Assembly (NCBI GenBank): GCA_900155495.1
Contig: FTLJ01000182.1
Span: 1 to 31,833 of the forward strand
Source of the DNA: Porogramme epimiltina
Taxonomy: Eukaryota; Basidiomycota; Agaricomycetes; Polyporales; Polyporaceae
Direction of reading: 5' to 3'
Length of the DNA stretch: 31,833 nucleotides
This document shows, piece by piece, positions 1 through 9,836 of the stretch. Every line of letters begins with the position of its first letter. Within the stretch, counting starts at the first letter, position 1. Both the position numbers and the translations under genes were made by a program. Under the pieces are notes generated by a model. It was not told where the DNA came from, did not search any database, and saw only the letters and a program-made list of their open reading frames with translations.

Positions 1-43
1 AGAGCTCCGTGGGGTCGGCGGGGGGGGGGGGAGGGTGGGTAAA

Positions 44-81
<38 letters not shown>
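44..81. repeat. 38-nt uninterrupted G homopolymer in a G-rich tract
   Basis: Bases 44-81 are all G, and the surrounding 20-110 is almost pure G with a few C, A and T breaks. Such a run can form G-quadruplexes and is hard to sequence, so the exact length is unreliable. A similar 23-nt run lies at the far end of the window. Confidence 0.9.
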
Positions 82-83
<2 letters not shown>

Positions 84-719
84 GGGGGGGCGGGGGGGGC
101 GGGGGCGCGAGTACAAGACGCGCCAGGAGGGGTCGCGATGGCTACTGGCGGGCGTTCGCGGGCGTCGTTGCGCGCGTCCGGGCCGTGGAAGGTTCGGAGG
201 GCGGGTGATGGCGTAGAGTTGGATCTGAGTCAAGATCGGGCAGCGAGCGAAGCGGGTCGAGCGAGCGGACGAGCCACACCCGCGACAAACATACCCAATT
301 GGGGCAAGCGCCGGCGCGCCCACCCGCCACGTGTGTGGGGACGGCTCGAAACATCACAAACGAGTCGCCCGATTTGTCCGTCCTCTTATTCCCCTCCACC
401 ATGTGCAGGCCCAGCGCAGGCTGCGAGCCTTGTCCTGGAACAGGCAGGCAATCCGACTCTGCGTCGCACACAAAGTATAAGAGCCGCACCCGAACTCTTT
501 GCGTCCCAGAACAACAGCTCGCCGAGCGCGTCGTCTATCGCAACGCGCCTCTCCATTCCCCAGCCCGCCTCGCGCGCACCCCGTGTCGATCACCTCGCGC
601 CTACACACGCTCATATCCTATTGTCCACTCGGCGCGTCCGACTATACCGGTCCCAGTATCATCCGCCTTTAATATCTCTCCCGCTCCTCCTCCTCGACGT
701 CCCCAGCATCCCCCGCGCC
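82..719. other. upstream region of the Clp1-like gene
   Basis: Upstream region of the gene that starts at 720. From about 480 onward the + strand becomes pyrimidine-rich, as is usual for fungal core promoters and 5' untranslated regions. The reading frame of the gene stays open far upstream of its ATG, but the upstream translation is low-complexity and no other gene is recognisable here. Confidence 0.5.
476..481 (+). promoter_or_regulatory. candidate TATA box (TATAAG) for the Clp1-like gene
   Basis: TATAAG lies about 240 nt upstream of the ATG at 720 and is followed by C/T-rich sequence. It would place transcription start near 510 and give a leader of about 200 nt. This is a motif match only. 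Confidence 0.35.
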
Positions 720-1741
720 ATGTTCCACGTCGCATCTCGCCACGCAGCCCCGGAGGCCCTCAACCTCTCCTCCGCCCACTACCAGTACCCCGTAGAGCAC
801 AAGCTCAACATCCCCCGCCGCCTCGCTCGCCCCAGCTTCTCCGAGCCCTCGCGCGACGCCGTCGCGCGCCTCGACCCGGGCCTCGCACAGGTCCCGCTCG
901 AATACATTAGGAAAATGCTGGCTGGAAATGCCAATGAGTGCGTGCTTCTCCCGCGTTCCCCCCTTCCAGAACGCTAATCACGCGACCCGTCCCTCCCAGG
1001 ATGCTTACCGCGCTCTCCCTCATGACCATCCCGAGCTCCCTGCCCTGCGCGCACCTCCCACCGACGATCGACGCGCCCCTGCGGCCGACGTCGCAGACCC
1101 CCGAAGCGCTCTCGTTCCCGACGCACGTCTTCGCCGTCCTCTCCTCGCGCTCCGCGTCCGCAACAACGCCGACCGCCGCGTCCTTCGCCGACCGCGCGTC
1201 CCTCCCGCCGTCGACGACTGTCCCCCTCTTCCCCGCCTCCGCGCTCGTCATGGCCGTGCACTGCGCGCTCCTCCCCCCGCTCCCCACGCCGCACCGCCCG
1301 AGCCGCCGCACCGCGCTCACGCTCCCCATCGTCCCCCTCACCGTGCCCAGCCCCGAGACGTACCCGCTCCTGCACGCGTACCTCCACACGATGCGCCCCG
1401 ACACGCTCCTCGCCGCGCTGCTCCCCGCGCTCGCGTCGTCCCTCCCCCAGCTCCCCGCGAGCGGCCCGAGCAGCGCCGCCGGCGCGCGCGTCGCGTACGT
1501 CGCGCAGTTCAGCGCGGAGCGCCTCGTGCGCCTCGCGCACGCGCTCGCGGGCGCGGCGTTCCAGCGCGGCGGCACGCAGGGCGCGATGGCGGGCCTCATG
1601 GCGCACGTCAAGGTCGTCAACGGGCTCTGGCAGAACGTGTGCGCGCTCGGCGTGTTCGACGCGGAGCTCTGGGGCGTCATGGACCTCGCGTGGGAGGTCG
1701 TCCTCGCCGCGATGACCAAGGTCGTCGAGAACAAGGCGTGA
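720..1741 (+). CDS. clp1: Clp1-like protein (clampless1 family), two exons
   Basis: Exons 720-937 and 1000-1741 give 319 residues. The intron of 62 nt has a GTGCGT donor, a CTAAT branch site and a CAG acceptor, and splicing joins AGNANE to MLTALSL in frame. I recognise the family from the general pattern of basidiomycete Clp1-like proteins: an N-terminal 'PRRLARPSFSEPSRDAV'-type segment, then 'SFPTHVFAV', 'VPLTVPSPETYPLLHAYLH' and 'DTLLAALLP' segments, and a length near that of the known proteins (about 365 residues in Coprinopsis, from memory). Clp1 is required for clamp-cell formation and sexual development downstream of the homeodomain mating-type genes; in Ustilago it binds transcription factors. 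No catalytic domain, signal peptide or membrane segment is visible. Family assignment is by remembered pattern, not alignment, so it is moderate; the exon structure is firmer. Confidence 0.62.
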
Positions 1742-2299
1742 GCCCCGCTCGTGCAAGCGGCCGAGGAGGGTGGCGGGGATGGCACGGTGGCGCTGCGCGC
1801 TGCCTGCTCCTCCCCCTGCCGCTCCTCCCGCCGCCCTCGCTCCGCTTCCGCCTCGCGTTCGCAAAAGGGTCTTCGCTTCGTCTTGCATTGTCCCCGCCCA
1901 TCCAGCAACATTGTCCTACATCAACCCTCTCTCCTCATCTATGGTCTCCTCGGTGGTTTCGGACTTCTTATATTCGCGTAATTTTTACATATCCACTATT
2001 GGCCCGTTTCCCGCGCCGCCACTGCATTCGCCTCACAGATCCGTGCATCTTGCATACCCCCCACATGTATTAATTACTTGCCTCCGCGTCCCGGAACCCC
2101 AACTGTATCCCTACTGTTTCGCTTGCTCCTTACCGCGCCCCTGGCACATTGACTTTTGGCTTGGATCGTCACGAAAGTAGCAATGAAAAGACAATGAAAG
2201 CGTTTCGGCATAGAACTTTCTGCTATAACATTGCCCGATGTGCGCGCGCAAAAATGAAAGGCATAAACCCTAAAAGAAAACAATCCACGATCAATGAAG
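1742..2299. other. intergenic region, no gene seen
   Basis: This is the 3' flank of the Clp1-like gene and the 3' flank of the minus-strand tRNA-Ile. Frames are short and unlike any family I know. A-rich bases near 2270-2281 give a run of T on the minus strand just past the tRNA, suitable as a Pol III terminator. Confidence 0.5.
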
Positions 2300-2385
2300 T
2301 GGCCAACGCCGGGATCGAACCGACGACCTTGGCGTTATTAGNNGCGTTATTAGCACCACGCTCTAACCAACTGAGCTAGTCGGCC
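2300..2385 (-). tRNA. tRNA-Ile (anticodon AAU), interrupted by an NN assembly gap
   Basis: Read on the minus strand this is a full cloverleaf: acceptor GGCCGAC/GTTGGCC, D-arm GCTC/GAGC, anticodon loop CTAATAA between TGGTG and CGCCA, and T-arm GTCGG/CCGGC around TTCGATC, ending in discriminator A. The anticodon is AAT (isoleucine). Two Ns at 2342-2343 are flanked by a direct duplication of GCGTTATTAG, so the gene is 86 rather than 74 nt. Removing one duplicate and the Ns restores a normal tRNA, so the insertion looks like an unmerged contig overlap. A tRNA intron after position 37 would fall nearby but would not be expected to duplicate the flanking anticodon arm. Confidence 0.9.
2342..2343. 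other. NN assembly gap inside tRNA-Ile
   Basis: Two ambiguous bases with a 10-bp direct duplication on either side. This is the signature of two contigs joined at a short overlap that was not collapsed. Confidence 0.85.
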
Positions 2386-2547
2386 ATGCAAATATGGTTT
2401 GATAGAGTCTCCTCAGGGAGATTCGGAAATTGTGTCCCACGGCTCATCGCGGTCACGCGCGCGACGCGTCTGCCTGGGATGATGATGTTCAACTTGTCTC
2501 CCGCCACCCCGATCAACACTCTATAGATACCCTAACGCGACGGCGAC

Positions 2548-5500
2548 ATGGACACAAGCGACATTGGACGACTAGGCTCGCTATCCTTGCTGCGAAAACT
2601 CCCCACTGAGTCCGTCGTGACCTCATACCCCATTGACGACGAAGAAATCACGATCGGGCGTGACCAGTCATGCTCCCTCCGCCTCTACTATCCTGCTGTG
2701 TCGTCTCTCCATGCTAAGATCACCTTCGTCGAGCGCAAGGCTTTCCTCATCGTGCTGGGCACCAACGGTGTCTTGCTCGATGACGAGCCGCTATTCCCTG
2801 CCGCTGGCAACGCCCCAGGACCAATGACCGTCCCCCTGCAGAACAACTCCGTCCTCGAGATCCACAAGAAACGCTTCCGCTTCACCTACCCGCCCAAGCA
2901 CCTCCGCTCCGCCCTCATCAACACCCCCACGCGCGGGACACCGCTCGCCGCCGGCGCGGGTGCAGGCCCGACGCCCGCCCGCCGCCCGCTGCGCCTCTCG
3001 ATGATCGCGAGCGCGCACGTCTTCACGCCGCGCCCAAGCACCGACCCGCGCGAGAACCTGCGCGTGCTGCAGACGCCTTTGCGCGCGCCGTTCGCGGAGG
3101 AGGCGGCGGAGATCGTGCTCGTGCAGAGCGACACGCCGCGCGTCGTCGAGGAGGACCGCGACCTCGTCATCCTCGACGAGGTCGAGCCCGAGCCGGTGCT
3201 GCCCCTGCCCATGCCGGCGCTCGCGGCGTACCCCGCGACGCCGGTCAGGCGGCCGCGCCCGTCGCTGCACCGCGCGGTGCTGATACGCTCGGCGCAGCGT
3301 GCGGCGATCCAGAGGGAGATACAGCTGGAGGAGGAGCTGGACGCGGAGGAGGTGGAGGAGACGATTGGGGCTATTGCTGAGGAGGTCGACGAAGATGTTC
3401 AGGAGGTTGAGCCGCCTGAGGGGCAAGCCCGGTCGTCTGGTTGGCGCAAGAGCTTGGATATGGTCAAGGGTGGTTTAGGGTGGGCCTTCCGCGGTCTCTC
3501 TGTTGAGGTATGCTCGCCGGTCTGTATACTGAGCTCCGCTAACCTGTTGTAGCCCAAGGAAGAGGAAGATGAGGGCACATTGGATGAAGATGAACTACAG
3601 GGCGTTCCCGAAGATGTCGACGAGGACATGTACGATGAAGAGGGCTACGAGCACGACGAATTTAATGAGCAAGTCAACGGTCTTGACTACGAGCAACAGG
3701 AACAAGATGAAGATGAGAACGAAGAGACTCCGCGCCCGCTGGGCCAGTTCATGTCGCCGCAAATCCCGCGGATATCGCAACAGCCCCGACTCTCGCTGGG
3801 CGTCGGTCTTGGCGCAGATACGGGCCCGCGACGCGTCCGCGTTGTAGCCCCCTGGAAGGTCAGCGAAATTCAGGTGCCTCCGGTCAAGGAAGAGGAAGGT
3901 GTCAAACCCTCGACCACCGGCGTGCAGCCACTGGCCCCGCCCCGTTCTCCTACGAAAAGGGAGAAACTCACAGACGAAGAGCGCGAGGTGAGTCGAGCTT
4001 CAGAATGCTCCTGAGTGTTCCTAAATGTCTTGGTAGGCTATTCGTGCCCGCAGGCGTTCTGCTCTCGCAACACCGGACAACTTCTTCAAGGGCCAGACGC
4101 CCGGTTCTCGGCGCACCCTCTTCCCCACGCTTGCACCCCTCGCCTCCCCCAATTTCACGGGAAGCAACGATCCCGCTCCGTCCACATCCCAGGCGTCGAG
4201 TTCGTCCCAGGATGGCCCAACTGCTACGTCGTCGGCAACTTCTGCTACACCTTCCTCGTCCTTGGCTAAGGTGGAGGAGGAAGAGGACACTGCTGTCCTC
4301 CTTGCACGGATGAAGCAGATGGCCGAAGGCGTCAAGAAGCGCCAGAGTCTCAGCCGGCAGAGCCTCAGCCTCAGCCCGCGCAAGCGCGAGGGCGGCTTCT
4401 CGCTCCTTGCACCCAACCATGCAAGCACCCACCGCCCCTCCCGCATCCTCATCGAAGAAGACAATGACCACGACGAGGAGATGGGAGAGGACAAGCGAGG
4501 GCGACAGGAGGAGAGCTCGACAGCTCCTGAGACGCCCCACATGTCTGATCTCCGCCATATGTTTGGTCGTCTGCAGAACGGCGGCACCGGTACCCCGACG
4601 TTGGCTGGAGTGCGGGAGATGTTCCGGCCACAGCCGCAAGGCCCGGTGGAGACACCTCGCATGGATGGCTTGCAGGAGATGCTGGGCACCCCCGCCGAAT
4701 ACCGTGCCCCGCCGCCAGAAAACGAGGAGAAAGAAGAGGAAGTCGAGACCGTGGAGGAGCTCCCCGCACGCAATGCCCGAGGGAAGAGGACGCCTGCGGC
4801 GAGGACGCGCCGAACACCGGTGCCGCAGTCTGCGCCGGCGAAGAGCACGCGAGCATCTTCACAAGCACTGGAGGAACCCGACCACCCTGACGGTGATGCG
4901 GTTGGCGCACGGAGGACGAGGGCACGTACAGCAGACGGTACTGTTGGGCAGGTACGTGGTTTAGTCTCACTCTTTGAAAGAGCTGTTTGTTGACATTGCG
5001 TATTAGATTCCCCGACCGACTCGAGGGAAAGCCGCGAAGCCAGCCATAGTGGAGCCCAAAGATGATGACGATGAGGCCGAGTCAGCTGCGACTTTGGCCC
5101 GTCCCGCCCGTCGCACACGCCAGACAACAGACTCCTCCACAACATCTCAGTCCGAGGATGCAGCGGCCGCAGACACCAAGCCCGCCCGCAAGACTCGCGC
5201 AAAGACCCCTACCGCACAGGCCGCCGGCACGACCAAGGCGGGCGCAACGCGTCGCGGGACGCGCGCCAAGCCGATCGAGGTCGCCGAGGAAGACCACGAC
5301 GACGACCCTCTCGACTCGCTGCCCCGCGAGCGCGCTCCGACCGAGGAGCCCCCGGCCGCACCCCGCGCGCGCCGCGGCGGGCGCACCAAGGTGAAGCAGG
5401 AGGAGTCCGAGGAGAGCGTCCCGTCGGCGGAGGACGCCGCCCCGAAGGCGACGCGCGCAAAGCGGGCCCCCGCGGCGTCCAAGCTGCCCACTGCAGCGGC

Positions 5501-5750
5501 GGCGAGGGGCGCTGCGCGCACGCGGGCCGCCGCGGTAGTTAGCCCGCCGTTGGACGCCGTCCCGGACGACAAGGAGAACACCCCGGAGCCGAACGGGGAC
5601 GACGAGGGCGAGGAGACGAAGGCCAAGGGGCGCGGTGCGGGCAAGGGTCGTGCGAAGAGGAGCGTTCAGGAGACGGTTGAGGAATCTGGCATCCCGACTG
5701 CGGCAGGGACGAGGACTCGTGCTGGACGCACGAGGGCTGCTAGAGTCTGA
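2548..5750 (+). CDS. FHA-domain nuclear protein with Ki-67-like architecture, four exons
   Basis: Exons 2548-3507, 3553-3987, 4037-4951 and 5007-5750 give 1017 residues; all three introns are phase 0 and about 45-55 nt. Residues about 20-118 form a forkhead-associated domain (phosphothreonine-binding): EITIGRDQSCSLRL, VSSLHAKITF and TNGVLLDDE are the expected signature, ending in VLEIHKKRFRF. Residues about 280-390 are strongly acidic. Around residues 630-690 there are three consecutive 20-residue repeats, each beginning TP and carrying a [LV]-[RQ]-x-M-[FL] core (SDLRHMF, AGVREMF, DGLQEML). The C-terminal 250 residues are basic, with many TRR/TRxK clusters in an Ala/Glu background, suited to chromatin binding. 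FHA plus TP-GxxExF-type repeats plus a basic tail parallels vertebrate Ki-67. A clear PP1-docking RVxF motif outside the FHA domain was not found. Role at mitotic chromosomes is inference; the FHA call is firm. Confidence 0.85.
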
Positions 5751-5891
5751 CAATATCTATGGGATCAATGTAATAGTAGTATGCTCGTTGGGATGAAGTA
5801 CTAGCGACTAGCAGGTTTTGAGCGAAGTCGGCCGTGCCAGTCGTCTTTCGTTCCTATGGGCTGTATACACCGAAATGGATAGAAGGATGTG

Positions 5892-5962
5892 GCATTAATG
5901 GGGTAGTGGTAACCTGGGTCGTTGCCATCGACCCGCCGGGGGTTCGATTCCCCCTTAATGCA
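5892..5962 (+). tRNA. tRNA-Gly (anticodon GCC)
   Basis: 71-nt cloverleaf with acceptor GCATTAA/TTAATGC, a short D-arm, anticodon stem GGTCG/CGACC around loop TTGCCAT, T-arm GGGGG/CCCCC around TTCGATT, and discriminator A. The anticodon is GCC. A TTTT terminator follows about 20 nt downstream. An identical copy lies on the opposite strand at 13520-13590. Confidence 0.95.
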
Positions 5963-6128
5963 ATAAGCGAAGCTGTCTGCTCTTTTAGAGCATGTTAGTG
6001 ATTTTTAGTTCTTGGTATTTTCGTTCTACGCGCGTGACTGTACACATTGGCACGTGGCTATAGAGTGATGTTAGCTCTCTCCCTCCATGATGTGCCTATT
6101 ATAAGACCTTCATAATATTAGTGGTACC

Positions 6129-7560
6129 ATGGAAAGATGCCTTGAGCTCGGCCGTCTACCGAAAGCCAGGGCATACCTCAAGTCCGTCAATGTATATCCT
6201 TTCTGTTTCACCGTATACGTCTTATCACTCACCAACTGCTACGATGTCCAGTTCAAACGCACGACGCCTGGTAGTGTAACCTGGCTTGCCTACGCCAACA
6301 AGGCCCCCAACCCTCCCCGCGTCGTCGACCCCTCCCACCCCGCGCTCCTCCTCAACCCCTCCCAGTTCAGGCAGGCTTTCCCATGGCGGACCTACCCCAA
6401 CTTCACCCTCCGCGTCGTCCCCAAGGGCATCCTCGACAAGCCCGTCCTGACGTTCCCGGACCCCCCGTACACGTTCCGGCCCGCACGCAGCACGCCAGCG
6501 CAGCCAGGACACGAACAAGACGGCAGCGGCGGCGGCGGCGGCCGCCAGGTGGACATGTCGCTGCTCGACGTGGCGGCGAAGGAGCTCGGCGGGCGCGTGC
6601 TGCGCGTGAACGTGTGGAACAAGTTCAAGACGGCCGTCGCGCTCGTCGTCGCGCGCGGCGCGGACGTGCAGGCGGGCGCGGAGGGGCGGCCGGAGATCGT
6701 GTTCAGGGAGGAGGACGTCGGCGGGGAGAAGTGGATACTGTCTGGTGCGCCCTCACTCTTTTTGCTTCTGCTCCCCCTTCCTCCCTCGTCTGCCCCCCCC
6801 CACTATGCCCCATATGTCCCATATGTGCCAAGCTCACACCCTCCGCTCTTCCCACCACCTCCCCCCCACGCAGACTGGACGTACATCTGCAAGCCGAGCG
6901 CGGAGATGCGCCGCATGCCCTTCCACGCGCTCGTCCCCGCCGTGCGCACCGCGCTCGCCGAGGCGCTCGCCGCGGGCCAGCAGCTCGAGCAGCGCTGGGG
7001 CACCGCCGCCGCGTCTCTCCAGACGCGCCTCCTCGCGCTCACCGCGGGCTCGCCCGGCGCCGAGGCCGTCGCGTACACCCCGAACGCGCTCGAGTGGCAG
7101 CGCACCAGGGACGCGGAGAAGATGCTCGACGCCGCCGCAGCCGACGCCGCCACCGTGCGGAGCCCCGCCGCCGACGCGTCGACGGCGGCCTGGGCGGCGG
7201 TGTGGACGGATGTGCGGGGGAGGGAGGAGCGCTCCCCGCGCGCGCAGGCGGCGGCGCTGAACACGTTGCTGGCGCGGCTCAAGCAACGCGCAGAGGTGCG
7301 TCGGTTTGTTCATCGTATGGTCGTGTGCAGAGGCTAATGGTCGTGTGCGCGACGGCTAGGCCGAGCGCGAGAAGCTTCGTGCGGGCCCCGGAGCGGCCTC
7401 TAAAGGTCCCCCGGCTTCCCAGAGCGAAGGAAGCAAATCGCCTCCCCAGCTTCGACAGTCGCGACCTCTGTCACCTGCACGCGAGGGGAAGAAGGCAGCA
7501 GGTCGCCAGCCCCTCCACACTCCTGCTCAGACGAAGAGCGGATCTGGCACTATGTCATGA
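6129..7560 (+). CDS. unrecognised conserved-looking protein, four exons
   Basis: Exons 6129-6191, 6252-6744, 6874-7295 and 7360-7560 give 392 residues. The splice sites are GTATAT/CAG, GTGCGC/CAG and GTGCGT/TAG, the last with a CTAAT branch site. I do not recognise the family. The N-terminal half (to about residue 100) looks ordered, with aromatic and proline-rich segments such as SVTWLAYANKAP and RQAFPWRTYPNFTLRVVPKG. A poly-Gly linker near residue 115 precedes a second ordered segment (MSLLDVAAKELGGRVLRVNVWNKF) and a third one beginning DWTYICKPSAEMRRMP. Residues 300-392 are helical, then Ser/Pro-rich and likely disordered. No signal peptide or membrane span is seen. A small mitochondrial-ribosomal-type fold is conceivable from the N-terminal pattern, but I cannot support it. 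The first two introns are multiples of three without stop codons, so coding boundaries are less certain there. Confidence 0.6.
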
Positions 7561-7766
7561 TCATGGTTGACCGTATGTTTCGCTGTAGCTTATAGACCGC
7601 ATAATGGGAGGATATATCTTGGATGCACTGTAATATATGTCTCCTATCAATTGGACCCCCAGCCAATTCTACCTGCGTGTAGGTAGGTTGGAATGTCCGA
7701 GTATACTGGTCGAACGTCATCACCACTGCTACTGATGATGACTTGCTTCTATACAACCATCATAAC

Positions 7767-7853
7767 GGCCGACTAGCTCAGTTGGTTAGAGCGTGGTGCT
7801 AATAACGCCNNCTAATAACGCCAAGGTCGTCGGTTCGATCCCGGCGTTGGCCA
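7767..7853 (+). tRNA. tRNA-Ile (anticodon AAU), second copy, interrupted by NN
   Basis: Same tRNA as the minus-strand copy at 2300-2385, here on the + strand. Stems and loops are identical, and a T-rich terminator follows at once. Ns at 7810-7811 sit between two copies of CTAATAACGCC in the anticodon arm, making it 87 nt instead of 74. The same defect at the same place in both copies argues for an assembly cause linked to this repeat. Confidence 0.9.
7810..7811. other. NN assembly gap inside the second tRNA-Ile
   Basis: Two ambiguous bases flanked by an 11-bp direct duplication, mirroring the gap at 2342-2343. Confidence 0.85.
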
Positions 7854-8482
7854 TTGTTTTTTGTTCTCTCAGAACTAGTCTGGCACGATGGAAACAAAGG
7901 AGCCTCCGAGTAGCCAAACTAAGCTTGTCATTGAATTTTGTCTTATTACTAGTTACTGTAGTCATTATGAACCACAGCTTCCCCTGCTATAGAGTCGAAC
8001 TGTCTCTCGAGTTGTGAAGATATGCGACGCTATGTCCTTTAGGTTCCGCATGCTTAAATGAGGCGTTTTTCCGGGACGGTATCCCGGGAACTGAAGGTGA
8101 TCCAGCGGGCGAACAACTAATTGCGTGTAACGTTGGAAGCTATGTGCATCCGATTTCTATACCAGTCACCTCGGAGTTTATATACTCACACCGGCCGCAG
8201 CGGTGGATGAAGGTAAACAGCCGTGTCATTCTATCTGGGCCGCCAGTACTTATGTACTACGAGTCCGTCGGAGAACGGTTTAGGACACGGACTTTCGAGT
8301 CGATGAGCGACGTCAGGAGCTCCTCCAATCTTCATCCACAAATTTGTTCTTACAGACTAGACCTCTTTCCACGAGTACCCTTGCATATCCTGATACGACC
8401 TCCGTCACACATGTTGGGAGATTGTCAGGGCAGAAAACGGGAGCACTGGATCGGGAGCAAGAAGGGTATTTACACAGCCCAC
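7854..8482. other. intergenic region, no gene seen
   Basis: Lies downstream of the tRNA and at the 3' side of the WW-domain gene. The longest frame (about 116 codons on +) has no recognisable motif and no splice context. I see no gene or repeat here. Confidence 0.45.
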
Positions 8483-9417
8483 TTATGTACGTAGCCACGC
8501 CGTCTTCGCCAGCTTTTTCTGCCGCTTCTGCTCCTTAAACCGTTCCTGCACGCAGAGTGGTCAGCACCCGTCCGCGCAGACAGTGCCGCGAGAGGGAGGG
8601 AGGGGGGAGCACTCACCAGGTCCTTCTTGGTCGGCCTTTTGCGCTTCTTGCCGTCGGCCTCCTCCTGCGCCTCCTCGAGCTTGCGCTGCTCGACGTCACG
8701 CTCCCACGCGCCGACGTCAAAGTAGAACTCGCTCATGCGCTTCGCGCGCTCGTACTCGGACAGGTGCGTCGGGTCGCGGCCGTCTGGACGCGTGAACGCG
8801 CCAGTGCGCGCGTTGAACTTGGCCGTGTACGCGAACGCGGCGGGACCCGCAGAGGAGGAAGAGGAGGCGGCGAGGGAGGGGTCGAGGTGTGCGAGCGCGG
8901 GGTCGATGCCTTGTGCTGCGGCGGCGGCGTAGATATCATACGCTGCCCCTGGCGTGGAGGACGACGACGCGCCTGCGGGGTCAGAGGGCTCGTCGGTGGA
9001 GCCGGAGGGCCCCGCGTCAACCGTGGGCTGGAGGGGGTTGGTCCATGTCGTCTCGTGCGTTACCGAGTTGTAGAAGTAGTAGGCGTTGTGGGAGGGGGAG
9101 AAGACAGCCTGCCACGAGCCCGTGGGGGCGGCAGATCCAGAGGCAGAGGACTCAGCGGCAGGGGCGTGTAGACTTGCAGAGGTGGCGGAATGCGGTTCCG
9201 CGGGAGATGCAGCAGGGGGGAGCTCGGAAGCGGAGCGGGAGGCAGAGGGCGAGGGGGCGTCGTCGGGCGAGGAGGTGGGTGTATGCGCTGCGGCCGAATC
9301 TTCGCGGGACGGAGTGGGGGCGTCCTGCGCAGGCTCGGCACCATCTACATCGTCGGTGGTCGTCGGGTGGTCGTCGGGGGCGGGGGCGTCGGAGGCGGGG
9401 GACGGGGAGCGGGACAT
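8483..9417 (-). CDS. WW-domain protein, two exons
   Basis: Exon 1 is 9417-8617 and exon 2 is 8545-8483, separated by a 71-nt intron (GTGAGT/CAG), giving 287 residues. Residues 1-100 are Ser/Pro/Ala-rich and probably disordered. A WW domain sits at about 101-131: GSWQAVFSPSHNAYYFYN then THETTWTNP, with both tryptophans, the central YYFYN and the closing proline. WW domains bind proline-rich ligands. A second conserved part follows (NARTGAFTRPDGRDPTHLSEYERAKRMSEFYFD), then a basic helix, and the short last exon encodes ERFKEQKRQKKLAKTAWLRT, a basic tail that I recall from fungal relatives. The ATG chosen is the one nearest the conserved body; an in-frame ATG 36 codons upstream is possible. Location is probably nuclear (basic KKRKRPTKK). 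Partners are unknown. Confidence 0.82.
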
Positions 9418-9836
9418 GTTCGCGGTGGAGGGCAAGGGGGATTCAGACTCCGACGCGCGTCCCCTGGTGGGCAAGCGGGGAGAAGGCGGCGGGTCCTGTC
9501 CCGTGCCGTACGCGGTCCCTTGCATCCGACTCGAGTCCCGGCTCCGCGTCCTCTTCTTCTTCCTCCAGCCACATCCCCCGCGCCGGCACACGCCCTCCCT
9601 CGCCCTCGCCCCCTCAAGCACCAGCCCAGCCCTCCCCACGCGACCAGGGCCAGTCGTCAGGCAGACCGACACAGCAGCCCGGGCACACGGCAACGGCTTA
9701 AAGGCTAATCAGACTTTCATTCAGGTGCGCACGCCTCGCCCTCTCCATCTCTCCAATCCCGCCCAACCTGTTCGCCCGCCCAGCGCGCCCCACACCCTCG
9801 CAGTCGTCCGTCGGGCCCTCCGATCGAACGTTCGCC
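9418..9836. promoter_or_regulatory. shared divergent promoter region between the WW-domain and Usp genes
   Basis: The two flanking genes run away from each other, so this 419-bp stretch must hold both core promoters and leaders. It is C/T-rich on the + strand from about 9530 to the Usp start codon, typical of a fungal leader. No clear TATA box is seen. Confidence 0.55.

Noticed and set aside
907..1911. 334-codon frame on - across the Clp1-like gene
   Set aside because: Antisense shadow of the G+C-rich coding exon; Cys/Arg-rich and without motif.
2688..2760. KITF as a PP1-docking RVxF motif in the FHA protein
   Set aside because: It lies inside a core strand of the FHA fold and would be buried, so it is not evidence of PP1 binding.
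2791..3426. 211-codon frame on - across the FHA gene
   Set aside because: Antisense shadow; Arg/Leu-rich translation typical of reversed coding sequence.
9190..9708. Gly/Arg-rich frame on + opposite the WW-domain gene
   Set aside because: Shadow of the Ser/Pro-rich N-terminus of the minus-strand gene.
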